Notes: a model not told the origin generated them from the sequence alone. Shown: positions 26,369 through 35,372, counted from the stretch's first letter. The stretch is DNA of 64,000 nt from Ancylomarina salipaludis (GCF_004122035.1 NZ_SAXA01000010.1:104338-168337), one strand, 5' to 3'. Program-made: numbers and translations.

Positions 26369-26384
26369 ATCAATCGGTATGCCA
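26369..26384 (-). promoter_or_regulatory. Sigma-54-like promoter of the ABC operon
   Basis: On the minus strand the sequence is TGGCAT-accga-TTGAT, against the consensus TGGCAC-N5-TTGCA. Spacing is exact. The -12 element has A in place of the usual C. It lies 75 bp ahead of the ATPase start and faces it, next to an NtrC-type activator gene. Confidence 0.5.
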
Positions 26385-26430
26385 CAAGAGTCTATGTGTA
26401 GATAATCAGGTGTTTGTTGTTATAAAAGTC

Positions 26431-26446
26431 TGGAACAGTGCTTTTC
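26431..26446 (+). promoter_or_regulatory. Weak sigma-54-like site ahead of the regulator gene
   Basis: TGGAAC-agtgc-TTTTC has correct spacing but matches the consensus only partly in both elements. It would drive the NtrC-type gene and its kinase, giving autoregulation, if real. Confidence 0.2.
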
Positions 26447-26544
26447 GATTGTAAAAAAAATGAAAATGACTGTAAGAATATTTTACACTATGTTGACTGG
26501 TTTGCTTCTTATTTTTACATTTGATGAGCTAAAGTTATAAAATT

Positions 26545-27909
26545 ATGTCTACCGTGAAAATCTTAGTTGTTGACGATCAAAAATCTGTTTTAGTAGCCTT
26601 GCAACTCTTGCTTCAGGACGAGTTTGATGAGGTGATCACCTTATCTAATCCCAATTGTCTGTTAAGTACACTGGAAAATAAGGCGATTGATATCGTGGTG
26701 TTGGATATGAATTTTTCGGCAGGTGTAAATACAGGTAACGAAGGCCTTTATTGGTTGAAAAAAATAATGGAGTACGATCCCAGGCTAAGTGTTATTTTGC
26801 TGACGGCTTATGGTGATGTGGAACTGGCTGTTAAAGCCATTAAAATGGGCGCGGTAGATTTTGTTTTGAAACCCTGGGATAACAGAAAGTTGATGACGAC
26901 CATTCAAACAGCTATTCAGTTGCGGCAATCAAAACAGAAGATCGATCGTTTGGAAGGTGAGAAACAAAGTCTGACCCAGGTTTTGAATCAGAGCAAAACA
27001 CAAATGATCGGACGTTCAAAAGCGATGCTTCATTTGAACAGGATTATTCAAAAAGTAGCAACTACTAATGTGAATGTTCTCATATTGGGTGAAAATGGAA
27101 CAGGAAAAGAGTTGATTGCTCGTGAAATTCATGCTCAGTCAGCAAGGCGGGATGCCGCTCTTATTACAGTTGATATGGGTGCCGTATCCGAATCTTTATT
27201 CGAAAGTGAGCTGTTTGGGCATGTCAAAGGGGCTTTTACCGATGCTAAATCGGATAAGCCAGGCCGATTCGAATTGGCTTCAGGAGGAACTCTGTTTCTC
27301 GATGAGATTGGTAACTTGTCTTTGCCTATGCAAGCTAAACTCCTGTCCGTTTTACAAACCCGTCAACTGATACGTTTAGGAGATAATCAAATCAGAGAGA
27401 TTGATATTCGTTTGGTTTGTGCTACGAATAAAGATTTGATACAAATGGTTGCTGAGGGTGAATTTCGGGAGGATTTACTTTATCGAATCAACACCATACA
27501 TATCGATGTGCCGCCTTTGCGTAAACGGGGAGAAGATATTGCCGTTTTGGCTGAGTTTTATTTGCGTAAATACGCTCAAAAGTACGGTAAACCCAAGTTG
27601 AGTTTTTCGTCTAAGACTTTAGATAAGCTAATGCAATATGATTGGCCGGGTAATGTGAGAGAATTGCAGCATACCATAGAAAAGGCGGTGATTCTGACTG
27701 ATAATAACAAACTGATGGCTGATGAGTTTCTTTTTTATCAAGCCCCTAAAGGGAGTGGGAAATATAAAGCAAGCAGTCTGGCCGATATGGAAAAGGAAAT
27801 GATTGCTTTGGCCCTTGAGCATCACGAGGGGAATTTGAGTCGTATTGCCAATGAATTGGGGGTGACCCGTCCCACACTCTACAATAAACTAAAGAAGTAT
27901 GATCTATAA
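26545..27909 (+). CDS. NtrC-family sigma-54-dependent response regulator
   Basis: The protein has 454 residues in three domains. The receiver (1-125) has the acidic pocket DD at 10-11, phospho-Asp D54 in VVLDMNF and Lys in VLKPWDN. The AAA+ domain spans about 155-385, with Walker A GENGTGKE near 182. A Fis-type HTH (EHHEGNLSRIANELGVTRPTLYNKLKKY) closes it. The loop that contacts sigma-54 reads GAFTDA near 229 instead of the canonical GAFTGA. It should activate sigma-54 promoters once phosphorylated by the kinase encoded by the overlapping gene. The adjacent ABC operon, with its -24/-12 site, is the obvious target. Confidence 0.93.
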   Translation: MSTVKILVVDDQKSVLVALQLLLQDEFDEVITLSNPNCLLSTLENKAIDIVVLDMNFSAGVNTGNEGLYWLKKIMEYDPRLSVILLTAYGDVELAVKAIKMGAVDFVLKPWDNRKLMTTIQTAIQLRQSKQKIDRLEGEKQSLTQVLNQSKTQMIGRSKAMLHLNRIIQKVATTNVNVLILGENGTGKELIAREIHAQSARRDAALITVDMGAVSESLFESELFGHVKGAFTDAKSDKPGRFELASGGTLFLDEIGNLSLPMQAKLLSVLQTRQLIRLGDNQIREIDIRLVCATNKDLIQMVAEGEFREDLLYRINTIHIDVPPLRKRGEDIAVLAEFYLRKYAQKYGKPKLSFSSKTLDKLMQYDWPGNVRELQHTIEKAVILTDNNKLMADEFLFYQAPKGSGKYKASSLADMEKEMIALALEHHEGNLSRIANELGVTRPTLYNKLKKYDL

Positions 27910-29245
27910 GAAACTTTTTGTGCGAATAGTCTTGAGACTCAGTCTTATTGTGCTTCTTTCTGTTTCTATGGGCTGGTTCCTATGGATGAGTGCTTATCCA
28001 ATTTTGGCTTTTGTCCCATTGGTTCTGATTCTTTATTTGCTTTACCGTTTGATTCACGACTTGAATTCAACCAATAGATTACTGAGTCAATTTTTTCTGG
28101 CGGTAAAAAATGACGAAACGGCACTCAATCTACAGCATAATGGTGAAGGAAAATCTTTCGATGCTTTGCGAGACAGCATGCAAGGTGTGAATCAGATTAT
28201 TAAAGATCTGCGCATGAAATACCAACAGAAGGAGATTGTAAGTGATGCCATTATAGAGAATGCAGCTGTGGGTATCCTAACCTTTAATTCTCAGGGCATG
28301 GTTGAGGGGATCAACCGAAAGGGACGAGAGCTTTTAGGGGTGCATCATTTGGTGAGTATAAAAGCGCTGATGAAAACAGATCCGAATTTAGTCGCACTTT
28401 TTCAGGGGATAAAAGCGGGAGAAAGTCGGGTCTTAAAAACGCAAGTCAAACAGAAAACTTTACACTTACTCGTTTCCTGCACTTGTATCAAGCTTGATAA
28501 TGAAAACTGGAAACTACTCTCTTTTACCGATATTAAAAGTGAGATGGATGCCACAGAGCTGGAGTCCTGGCAGCGTTTAATATCTGTTTTAACGCATGAG
28601 ATTATGAATTCCATTGCGCCTTTGACCTCGCTTTCAGAAACGCTTGTTCAAACCTATTCACAGATTGATGCTGAAACTGTTATTGGAGAGAAAAACTTAT
28701 CTAAAACCCGGCTTGGTCTGCAAGTGATTCAGGAACAAGGTGAAGGTTTGATGCACTTTGTAGATAACTACCGTCAATTGACCCGAATACCCAAACCTCA
28801 ATTAAAAAAGGTGAGTCTAAAGCATCTGTTTGAGCATGTTAAAGCTTTGCTTGCTTTGGATGATGATATAAGAATTGATTACCACTTTTCCATTAAAGAA
28901 GATAATCTGTCAATAGAAGCTGATGAAAAACTCATGGTACAGGTTTTGGTTAATTTGATTCAGAATGCGCAACATGCCATTACCGATAGGGGGATAATAC
29001 AGGTACTTGCCTGCAGAGGCAACGAGGGAAACACTTTGATAAAAATAATTGATAATGGTATGGGAATCAAAGCTGAAGATATCAAGAATATTTTTGTGCC
29101 TTTTTTCACAACCCGGGAGAATGGTTCAGGTATTGGTTTGAGTATTACTCGACAAATTATGCGTTTGCATCAGGCTAAAATTTCACTGGAGTCTGTTTAT
29201 GGTGAGGGCTGCAAAGTAGAACTTAGTTTTCCGGCGTATAGTTGA
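27899..29245 (+). CDS. Membrane sensor histidine kinase (NtrB-like partner)
   Basis: The protein has 448 residues. Two hydrophobic segments at about 9-28 and 32-50 anchor it with almost no periplasmic loop, so the signal is probably sensed in the membrane or cytoplasm. A PAS-like region (AIIENAAVGILTFNSQGMVEGINRKG) covers about 115-215. The His box is LTHEIMNSIAPLTSLSETL (His near 233). The ATPase domain has NLIQNAQHAI, DNGMGI and GSGIGLSITRQIM. Its start overlaps the regulator gene by 11 bp, so the two are co-translated. MacB-type exporters with such a divergent pair recur in Bacteroidota. Confidence 0.92.
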   Translation: MIYKKLFVRIVLRLSLIVLLSVSMGWFLWMSAYPILAFVPLVLILYLLYRLIHDLNSTNRLLSQFFLAVKNDETALNLQHNGEGKSFDALRDSMQGVNQIIKDLRMKYQQKEIVSDAIIENAAVGILTFNSQGMVEGINRKGRELLGVHHLVSIKALMKTDPNLVALFQGIKAGESRVLKTQVKQKTLHLLVSCTCIKLDNENWKLLSFTDIKSEMDATELESWQRLISVLTHEIMNSIAPLTSLSETLVQTYSQIDAETVIGEKNLSKTRLGLQVIQEQGEGLMHFVDNYRQLTRIPKPQLKKVSLKHLFEHVKALLALDDDIRIDYHFSIKEDNLSIEADEKLMVQVLVNLIQNAQHAITDRGIIQVLACRGNEGNTLIKIIDNGMGIKAEDIKNIFVPFFTTRENGSGIGLSITRQIMRLHQAKISLESVYGEGCKVELSFPAYS

Positions 29246-29286
29246 TCATGATTCAGAGCACAAAAAAATAAATATTTTAGATCCTA

Positions 29287-29495
29287 ACGCAACCTTTTTG
29301 CAATCCTGTCATCTAACTTAAAGTTAAAAATACTTGTATTTGTTTTTGTCCAAAACGACAAGGCTTAGTTAAAAAAAACTTTTCGTGTTGATGCATCTAA
29401 TATGATGTATTATGAAGCCTGAGAAGGATTTTTTTGTATCTGTTTTAATGGGGTTAAAATAGGTCGGGTGTGGTTGAAAGGCTGCACCTTTTTTT
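29287..29495 (+). ncRNA. Candidate structured RNA, copy A, with terminator
   Basis: This segment shares with 54409-54576 a 5' motif ACGCAACC (29287-29294), a hairpin TTTTAA-tgggg-TTAAAA in a near-identical block (29437-29460), and a terminator GGTGTGG-ttgaaagg-CTGCACC followed by seven T (29467-29495). AACCTT at the 5' end can pair with AAGGcTT near 29360. An A+T-rich TATTTTAG element just upstream could be a -7 box. In this copy the terminator may simply serve the kinase gene, so the RNA reading rests on copy B. Confidence 0.4.
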
Positions 29496-29535
29496 GTTGT
29501 ATCCTTTTATGTGTTTTTCAAAAGGCACAGGTGTT

Positions 29536-29569
29536 TTTGCTGTTAAATCGATAATTGTTTATACTTTCG
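29536..29569 (+). promoter_or_regulatory. Promoter of the HAD phosphatase gene
   Basis: TTTG (29536-29539), a 22-bp spacer and TACTTTCG (29562-29569) fit the Bacteroidota promoter with one mismatch in the -7 box. The predicted leader runs about 280 nt to the gene. Confidence 0.5.
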
Positions 29570-29737
29570 CAGGCTGAAAATTGAAAGCCATATGGCGCTA
29601 TCCCTTAAGGAAATTGCTTGCGATTTCTAAAATCAGTTTTTCCATATAAGATAATAATCGATTTGTGTAGGAGAGAGGGGAAGAATGGAGAGATAAAAAG
29701 TAGTTATTCCCGAAATTTTATCAAACAGAATCACGAC

Positions 29738-29815
29738 GATCTATATGCATAGATCGGGATTGCCTGTGGTTATTAAGAATGTCCTCCGGACAGATGAAAG
29801 ATTCCTAACAGGCAA
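29738..29815 (+). promoter_or_regulatory. Structured leader ahead of the HAD gene
   Basis: A perfect hairpin GATCTAT-atgc-ATAGATC (29738-29755) is followed by a closing stem TTGCCTGT/ACAGGCAA (29760-29767 with 29808-29815). That stem encloses GAAT/ATTC and the tight hairpin GTCC-tcc-GGAC (29781-29791). The layout resembles a regulatory RNA. I recognise no known riboswitch consensus in it. Confidence 0.4.
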
Positions 29816-29887
29816 CAGTGATACACAGGGGGATGATGATGGGCTCATGCTAAGTTTCATATGGCAAAAACAGAAAATTATAAACAG

Positions 29888-30691
29888 ATGAGATATAAAA
29901 TGTTGGTGCTTGATCTTGACGACACGCTTTTGTGTGATGATCACAGCATATCAGATAGAAACAAAGAAATGCTGATGAAAGCACAGGAGCAAGGTGTTTA
30001 TGTCGTTTTGGCTTCAGGTCGTCCAACGCCTGCTATGCTTCAGTATGCCGAAGAGCTTGATTTAAAAAAATACGGTTCCTATATCATTTCTTACAATGGA
30101 GCGGTGATTACCGATTTAACTCAGCAGACAAATATTTTTGAGCAGAGCCTTTCTCAAGAGCAGATACACAGTTTGCACGATTTTAGTATGGCGAATAATG
30201 TGGATATCATCACCTATACTTCGGATAGTATCATCAGTGAATCAATTTCGAAATACATTGATGTTGAGATTGAACTAACACAGATGAAATTCAATAAAGT
30301 AGATTGCTTTAAGACCGCTGTGACCGGATCGGCAATTAAATGTCTGTTGTTGCAGGAACCTGAATATCTGAAAACTGTTGAAGCCAAATTGAAGAAAGAG
30401 AAACCCAATGAGAGTGTCGCTCTTTCGAAACCTTTTTTCCTTGAGGTGATGCCACAGGGAATCGACAAGGCAGCAAGTATTGCGCGTTTAGCTGAAAAAT
30501 TAGGCATTAGTCGTGAGGAGATTATTGCAGTAGGCAATGCAGGCAACGACTTAAGCATGGTGGAATATGCGGGCTTGGGCGTTTGGGTCGATAATGTGAC
30601 GCCAGAGCTTCGCGATCGCGCTGATGTTATTGTGGCTTCCAATAATGATCATGGCGTTGCCGAAGTGGTTGAAAAATATATTTTGGTTTAA
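29888..30691 (+). CDS. Cof-type HAD family phosphatase
   Basis: The protein has 267 residues from the ATG at 29888. An upstream ATG at 29861 would add nine residues (MAKTENYKQ), which the family lacks. Motif I is VLDLDDTLL with the nucleophile and acid Asp pair. VLASGRPTPAM gives motif II, a C2-type cap lies at about 85-190, and AVGNAGNDLSM with GVWVDNVTPELRDRADVI gives motifs III and IV. Cof-type HADs dephosphorylate sugar phosphates, nucleotides or cofactor phosphates in the cytoplasm. The specific substrate cannot be read from sequence. The long structured leader at 29738-29815 hints at RNA-level control. Confidence 0.9.
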   Translation: MRYKMLVLDLDDTLLCDDHSISDRNKEMLMKAQEQGVYVVLASGRPTPAMLQYAEELDLKKYGSYIISYNGAVITDLTQQTNIFEQSLSQEQIHSLHDFSMANNVDIITYTSDSIISESISKYIDVEIELTQMKFNKVDCFKTAVTGSAIKCLLLQEPEYLKTVEAKLKKEKPNESVALSKPFFLEVMPQGIDKAASIARLAEKLGISREEIIAVGNAGNDLSMVEYAGLGVWVDNVTPELRDRADVIVASNNDHGVAEVVEKYILV

Positions 30692-30730
30692 AAGGAAATT
30701 CGTAAGCAGTATAGATTTATAAGAGCATAA

Positions 30731-30766
30731 GAAAAGCGAGACCATAGAGGTTTCGCTTTTCTTTTT
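30731..30766. terminator. Bidirectional terminator between convergent genes
   Basis: A 13-bp stem GAAAAGCGAGACC/GGTTTCGCTTTTC with one G-T pair and a 5-nt loop, then CTTTTT. The other strand also gives an A/T-rich flank. Nearly the same sequence recurs at 34044-34078. Confidence 0.85.
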
Positions 30767-30792
30767 ACAGAGAATTTATGTCTGTGTATCAA

Positions 30793-31506
30793 CTAATCTC
30801 TCAATTTGTATTTTCCCAAACCAGGTCCCATAGGGCTATTAAACGAAGGCCACATATCGGGTGGAGTAGCACCTGTGTTAACAACCTGAATTAAGGCTAA
30901 ATTTGGCCACATATAATAATAACCAATAAATTCGCCCGGATCACCTTCTGAATACCATTCGCCATAGCCAATACTACCATCGGGATTTGTGATAATATTC
31001 TCCAAATGATCAGAGGAATTTACTGCAACCATCTTTTGATATTGCGACCATCTTGACTCCCCTTCTCCCATTCTGTAGTTAAAGGTAATCCAAGCATCCG
31101 TATCTAACCAGGTTTCGGGGTAAACGCCTTCGCTTGAGATCAAAGCCTCATTCCAATGCATCACCACGGTCATTTCTCTAAAATACCAGAAAAAATAGTT
31201 GGCTATATCAGGATATTGCTCCAAATATAAATCGGGATCACCCATGTAGGGATCCCAATGATAATATTCTGCCAAAGGGTCAATATTATCACCCACTATG
31301 GCATTTAGAAGGTATCCCCTAAAAGTGTGTGCGCTCCAGTTGTAACCATAGCTGTCGAAACCTTTGTTCGAGGCACTTTTTAGACTGTTGTCTATAGCTT
31401 CCTTATCCGATTTCAACGGTAAAGATTCATCTGATACCTCCTTATTGCATGAGGTAAAACCTGACGCAAGCAAACACAAAATGCCTGCAAATAAAAATAG
31501 ATTTTT
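30793..31506 (-). CDS. Secreted lipoprotein of unknown function
   Basis: The protein has about 237 residues from the Met at 31506 (MKNLFLFAGILCLLASGFTSC). The longer ORF start at 31539 would put eleven polar residues before the signal. The Cys after GFTS is the lipobox residue. The mature part is rich in Trp, Tyr and Gly, with EYYHWDPYMGDPDLYL, DIANYFFWYFREMTVVMHWNEAL and DGSIGYGEWYSEGDPGEFIGYYY. No family is recognised. Many aromatic and acidic residues suggest a carbohydrate- or metal-binding surface protein, but this is a guess. It is monocistronic, with a terminator on its 3' side. Confidence 0.6.
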   Translation of the reverse strand, partial: KNLFLFAGILCLLASGFTSCNKEVSDESLPLKSDKEAIDNSLKSASNKGFDSYGYNWSAHTFRGYLLNAIVGDNIDPLAEYYHWDPYMGDPDLYLEQYPDIANYFFWYFREMTVVMHWNEALISSEGVYPETWLDTDAWITFNYRMGEGESRWSQYQKMVAVNSSDHLENIITNPDGSIGYGEWYSEGDPGEFIGYYYMWPNLALIQVVNTGATPPDMWPSFNSPMGPGLGKYKLRD

Positions 31507-31698
31507 CATAGTCATAGTGTTTAAATTTTGTTCTGTCAATTTCGGAAATTAAGCTATTGAAGGCATATCAACGTTGGTGTAAGTCATTCAACTTTTTAAG
31601 CATTAATGGTAATTATCAAGCAAATTTGTTAGGATCGTGCATTTTACTTTTGGTTTGTTAAAAAAACCTTGTTCTTTTTTGAAGTAAATGCTAAAGCT

Positions 31699-33555
31699 TT
31701 AGGATGGAATATGCACACCCAGTTTATGGGCTAAAGCCATAAACCTTGCTTGCTTATATAAGGGCTTGAAATGAGGTTTAAGTAGCACAAGAGGTAAATC
31801 TTCATTTTTATTTTTGTAAGCCATTTCAAGATAGTCCATTGCTTCCGAATCTTCGTTAAGGAACATGTGTACTTGTGCAATTACAGTTGGGTTAGAGCAA
31901 TACTGTGGCGATTGGCTTGTTGCTTTTTTCAGCCAGTAACGTAAGGACTGTTCACAGCTTAATGTGTTGAATTGTTGGGCAATAGAATCATTGCCCATAA
32001 TGAATTGTAATTTCAGCCACGATTTCATGGCCTTTTCTTTTTGTCCGGAAATAAATTGAACGTAGCCCAATCCATCCCAGGCAAATCCATCGTTTGGAAA
32101 AAGCTCTATGACTTTTTTGTATTCTGCAATTGATTTTTCATATCTACCGGATATACAATAGCGTTCAGCAAGCAGACATCCGGTTCTCGGATTCAAGGGA
32201 TCGAGTTGTTGTGCCAGTAGGGCTTCCTTCAATGCCTTTTTTAATTCCCCGTTGATTAGGAAATAGTCTGAAAGGAGGAGGTGACCACGAGAATTATTGG
32301 GATTTAGTTTTAAGCCCCTTTCGGCCATCTTTTTCATGTTTTCCCAATCCCAATCTAATTTTCTGGCGATGTTCCCTTTTGTAATAAAATTAAGTGCTGA
32401 AGACTGATCCAGTTCCAAAGCTTTATTTATGGCAATTCGGCATTTTTCCCGATGTGTAATCTTCTCTTTTTTATCGCGTATTAATTTGTTATGTGCGATA
32501 TAGGCTTCAGCAAGGCTTGCGTATGCCGGAGCAAAGCTTGAATCTAATTTTATTGATTCTTCAAGATATTGAATCGAGCGTAATACTGAACCTGTGTTAT
32601 TCTGCTGCAATAAATACCGTCCCCTTAAATAGAGATCATAGGCATGTGGCTTTATTTTTTTATGCTGATCAGAAGACTTGTCAGGGAAAATGGCCAGATT
32701 AATTTCATGTGCCATTTCATTTGATATTTGGGTAACCAATTGAAGAATATCATCAAACTTCCGATCGTAACTACTTGACCAGATATGTTGCTCGGTGGGT
32801 GAAGGCGCTATGAGTTGAACAACCACTCTTAGGCTATCTTTGCTGTAAATTAGCGAGCCCTCTAGCAGTAGATTCACACCAAGCTGCTTTGCAATATTCG
32901 AACTGAGTTCTTTTTCACCTTTATATCGCATTGCTGAGGTTCTTGAAATAACTCTTAATGCTTTCCTTCTTGATAACTCCAGTGTGATTGCTTCGGTTAT
33001 GCCATCGGCTAAATAATCCCGGGTTTTATTTTCGGATAGATTCAGAAAAGGGAGTACAGCAATTGAGGGGGATTGATTATTAGACTGAGCGCCAGGGATG
33101 ATGTCATTACCGTAAACAATAATAATCAGAATGATGGCGACTAATGAAACAATCGTAACAGTGAGTTTTAATGAGTAAATAGGGAAGTTACTTTTGTGAT
33201 GATTAAGCCTAAATATCTCTTTAGGTATTTCAACTTGTTTATCTTTGAATTCACCCGGGGTAAGTTTGTAAAATTGATGGAAACATTTGTTAAAATACGA
33301 TGGGCTGTTGAATCCAACCTGAAAGGATATTTCAGATGCTGTATAATGCCCTTCTTGAATTAGCTTAGCAGCTTCTTTTAAACGAATTTCTCTTAAAAGT
33401 TGATTGGTCGATTTTCCTGTAGTCGATTTAATTTTCCTGAGTAATTGAGATCTGCTGAGCCCTATTTCAGAAGCGAGTTGGCTTACTCCAAAGTGTTCGT
33501 CATTCAGATTCTTAAGAATAATTTCTTCGACCTTATTTATAAAAGATTCATACAT
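31699..33555 (-). CDS. Membrane-bound AraC-type regulator with FlgO-like and TPR domains
   Basis: The protein has 618 residues. An AraC-type double HTH lies at the N-terminus (about 10-105: HFGVSQLASEIGLSRSQLLRK and ISFQVGFNSPSYFNKCF). A linker leads to one transmembrane helix near 127-149 (LTVTIVSLVAIILIIIVYG). Outside the membrane, about 165-290, lies a domain typical of FlgO/CadC-like proteins (IAVLPFLNLSENKTRDYLADGITEAI), followed by at least five TPR repeats up to the C-terminus. The order is inverted relative to soluble AraC proteins, where the HTH comes last. It is likely a one-component sensor that reads a periplasmic signal and regulates DNA while membrane-bound. Its target is not evident. 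Confidence 0.88.
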   Translation of the reverse strand: MYESFINKVEEIILKNLNDEHFGVSQLASEIGLSRSQLLRKIKSTTGKSTNQLLREIRLKEAAKLIQEGHYTASEISFQVGFNSPSYFNKCFHQFYKLTPGEFKDKQVEIPKEIFRLNHHKSNFPIYSLKLTVTIVSLVAIILIIIVYGNDIIPGAQSNNQSPSIAVLPFLNLSENKTRDYLADGITEAITLELSRRKALRVISRTSAMRYKGEKELSSNIAKQLGVNLLLEGSLIYSKDSLRVVVQLIAPSPTEQHIWSSSYDRKFDDILQLVTQISNEMAHEINLAIFPDKSSDQHKKIKPHAYDLYLRGRYLLQQNNTGSVLRSIQYLEESIKLDSSFAPAYASLAEAYIAHNKLIRDKKEKITHREKCRIAINKALELDQSSALNFITKGNIARKLDWDWENMKKMAERGLKLNPNNSRGHLLLSDYFLINGELKKALKEALLAQQLDPLNPRTGCLLAERYCISGRYEKSIAEYKKVIELFPNDGFAWDGLGYVQFISGQKEKAMKSWLKLQFIMGNDSIAQQFNTLSCEQSLRYWLKKATSQSPQYCSNPTVIAQVHMFLNEDSEAMDYLEMAYKNKNEDLPLVLLKPHFKPLYKQARFMALAHKLGVHIPS

Positions 33556-33698
33556 GCGAACATCGATATCAGAAATTGATTATTCTGTAATTTACAACTT
33601 TTTTTGCTCAAAACTTATTCTACCGGTTCACCTTTACAGGAGTATATCTCTTTATAAGATGAATGATTATTTGTTTTAATTGGGGCGGAATTAGCCAG

Positions 33699-33850
33699 GA
33701 GGGTGTCCAAAAAGTAATTATTCCACCCTAAAAATGAAATTCGGTTTTACCCTTGCTCCAAAAGGGTTCTGAATTTCGGCGACTTCCCTTTTGGGAATTT
33801 AAGAGTAACAGTCGTTAATCAGTTTAAGATTCTACTTTTGGGACATCCTC
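33699..33850. mobile_element. MITE-like element, 152 bp
   Basis: The ends GAGGGTGTCCAAAAAGTA (33699-33716) and TACTTTTGGGACATCCTC (33833-33850) are inverted repeats with 16 of 18 matches. Inside is a perfect hairpin arm pair TCCAAAAGGG/CCCTTTTGGGA. The end sequence resembles termini of IS1182/IS5-type elements. No transposase frame is present, so it is non-autonomous or a remnant. A target-site duplication is not obvious. Confidence 0.6.
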
Positions 33851-34043
33851 TTTTTATAATCTATCTTTACCAATACTAAAAGCCTGCTGATGGCTTAATT
33901 CACTAAAAAAGAATAGTATAGTGGGGAGGATGACTTTGATATTAATATTGAATGATTAGAGATTTCAGGACTTATAAAGCGACTTTTAATATGGGGATTC
34001 ATTAATATATAGTGTTTTTGCGTCCTATTGATTAATGCATAAG

Positions 34044-34078
34044 AAAAGCGAGACCTTTGAGGTTTCGCTTTTTATTTT
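34044..34078. terminator. Terminator-like hairpin, second copy
   Basis: AAAAGCGAGACC-tttga-GGTTTCGCTTTT followed by a T-rich tail. The sequence from GCATAAGAAAAGCGAGACC is nearly the same as at 30725-30743. It may end the slipin transcript on the minus strand as well as act on the plus strand. No plus-strand gene is seen just before it. Confidence 0.6.
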
Positions 34079-34192
34079 TTAATTAGGTTTAACTTATTTA
34101 TCGTCATGTTCTGACTATAAGGAAGCTGAAAATGTTACGGTATGACTTAACTTATTGCCCACTTTTTTGTTGCAAGCCCAAAGCAATTCCCA

Positions 34193-34936
34193 TTACTCAT
34201 CCGTTTTCGTATTCCTTGGCAAAACCTCCTCCGGGAATGGGAAAAGGATGGTTGAGTTCTTTTCTGAGGCAATATTGGCCAGGGTTTGATAAAGTCTTAG
34301 CTTAATGGCAGAAGGCGATTTGTCGATAAGTTTACCAGCGGCCAATAAATTTTCAGCAGCCTGTTCCTCAGCCAGAGCAAGAATGATTCGAGCCCGGCGT
34401 GAACGCTCAGCTTCTGCCTGATTGGCCATCATTCGTTTCATGTTTTCAGGTAACTGAATATCTTTAATCTTCACATCGATAATGACAATACCCCATGCTT
34501 CGGTTTCCTGTTCAACAATGTGTTTGATGTTTTTTCCCATCTCCTCGCGTTTCGACAGGATGGTGTCCAGCTCAACTTTACCACAGACATCCCTTAGTGC
34601 GGCCTGAGCCAGTTGCATAATGGCAAATTTGTATTCTTCAACTTCCAATATAGCTTTTTCGGGATCATCGATTTTAAAAAAGACAACCCCATCAATCCGA
34701 CAAGGGACATTGTCCTCAGTCATCACTTCCTGTGAGTCGATATTGATGGTAATGACTCGAATATCAACAATCTGAATCGTTTCTACCAAAGGGATAATCC
34801 ACCTAAAACCTGGTTGTAGTAGCTTGATGTATTTCCCAAATCGAAATTTTAAGGCCCTTTTGTATTCGAAGATGATTCGGATACCACTCAATAAAAAAAC
34901 AATAAAACCAAGGCTGAAAAGTAACAGAGCATTCAT
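34193..34936 (-). CDS. Slipin / stomatin-like SPFH protein
   Basis: The protein has 247 residues. One N-terminal hydrophobic helix (ALLLFSLGFIVFLLSGIRIIF) is followed by the band 7/SPFH domain: EYKRALKFRFGKYIKLLQPGFRWIIPLVETIQIVDIR, VMTEDNVPCRIDGVVFFK, ALRDVCGKVELDTILSKREEM and VKIKDIQLPENMKRMMANQAEAERSRRARI. This matches bacterial slipins. They form membrane scaffolds and often partner with NfeD proteases, but no NfeD gene is next to it. The coiled-coil end is short. The role is probably organising membrane microdomains or regulating a protease. Confidence 0.92.
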   Translation of the reverse strand: MNALLLFSLGFIVFLLSGIRIIFEYKRALKFRFGKYIKLLQPGFRWIIPLVETIQIVDIRVITINIDSQEVMTEDNVPCRIDGVVFFKIDDPEKAILEVEEYKFAIMQLAQAALRDVCGKVELDTILSKREEMGKNIKHIVEQETEAWGIVIIDVKIKDIQLPENMKRMMANQAEAERSRRARIILALAEEQAAENLLAAGKLIDKSPSAIKLRLYQTLANIASEKNSTILFPFPEEVLPRNTKTDE

Positions 34937-35372
34937 AAGATTTGTTTTTAAATGATTGATAATCTTGTTGTAAGAATTAAGCTTACTTATATAAATTTAC
35001 GAAAAACAGCGAGTTGGAGCAAAAATTAGTTTGGTTTACATAGCGAGTATTTTTTGAGCCTAATCGTTTTGTCTTTATAGAGAGGAGTAGAATGATTCTT
35101 CCATATTAATTGAATTTTGATTTTTTGATGAGCTTCAATTCAGTCTTTAATAATGGTTCTTATCTTTATTTTTAGGTTTGTATCGTTTAAAATTATGTAT
35201 TGGGTGAAAAAAATGATACATCCAATTTGTTTAGAAATACTGTGTAAAATCAGTCTTTTTATTTTGATTTGAATAGGTGTTTTTGTGTGATGAATGGCAT
35301 ATTTTTGATGTTAAGAGTCATTTTTATTTGGAGTTTAAAGAAATTATTCTTTAACTTAGGTCTACAATTCAA

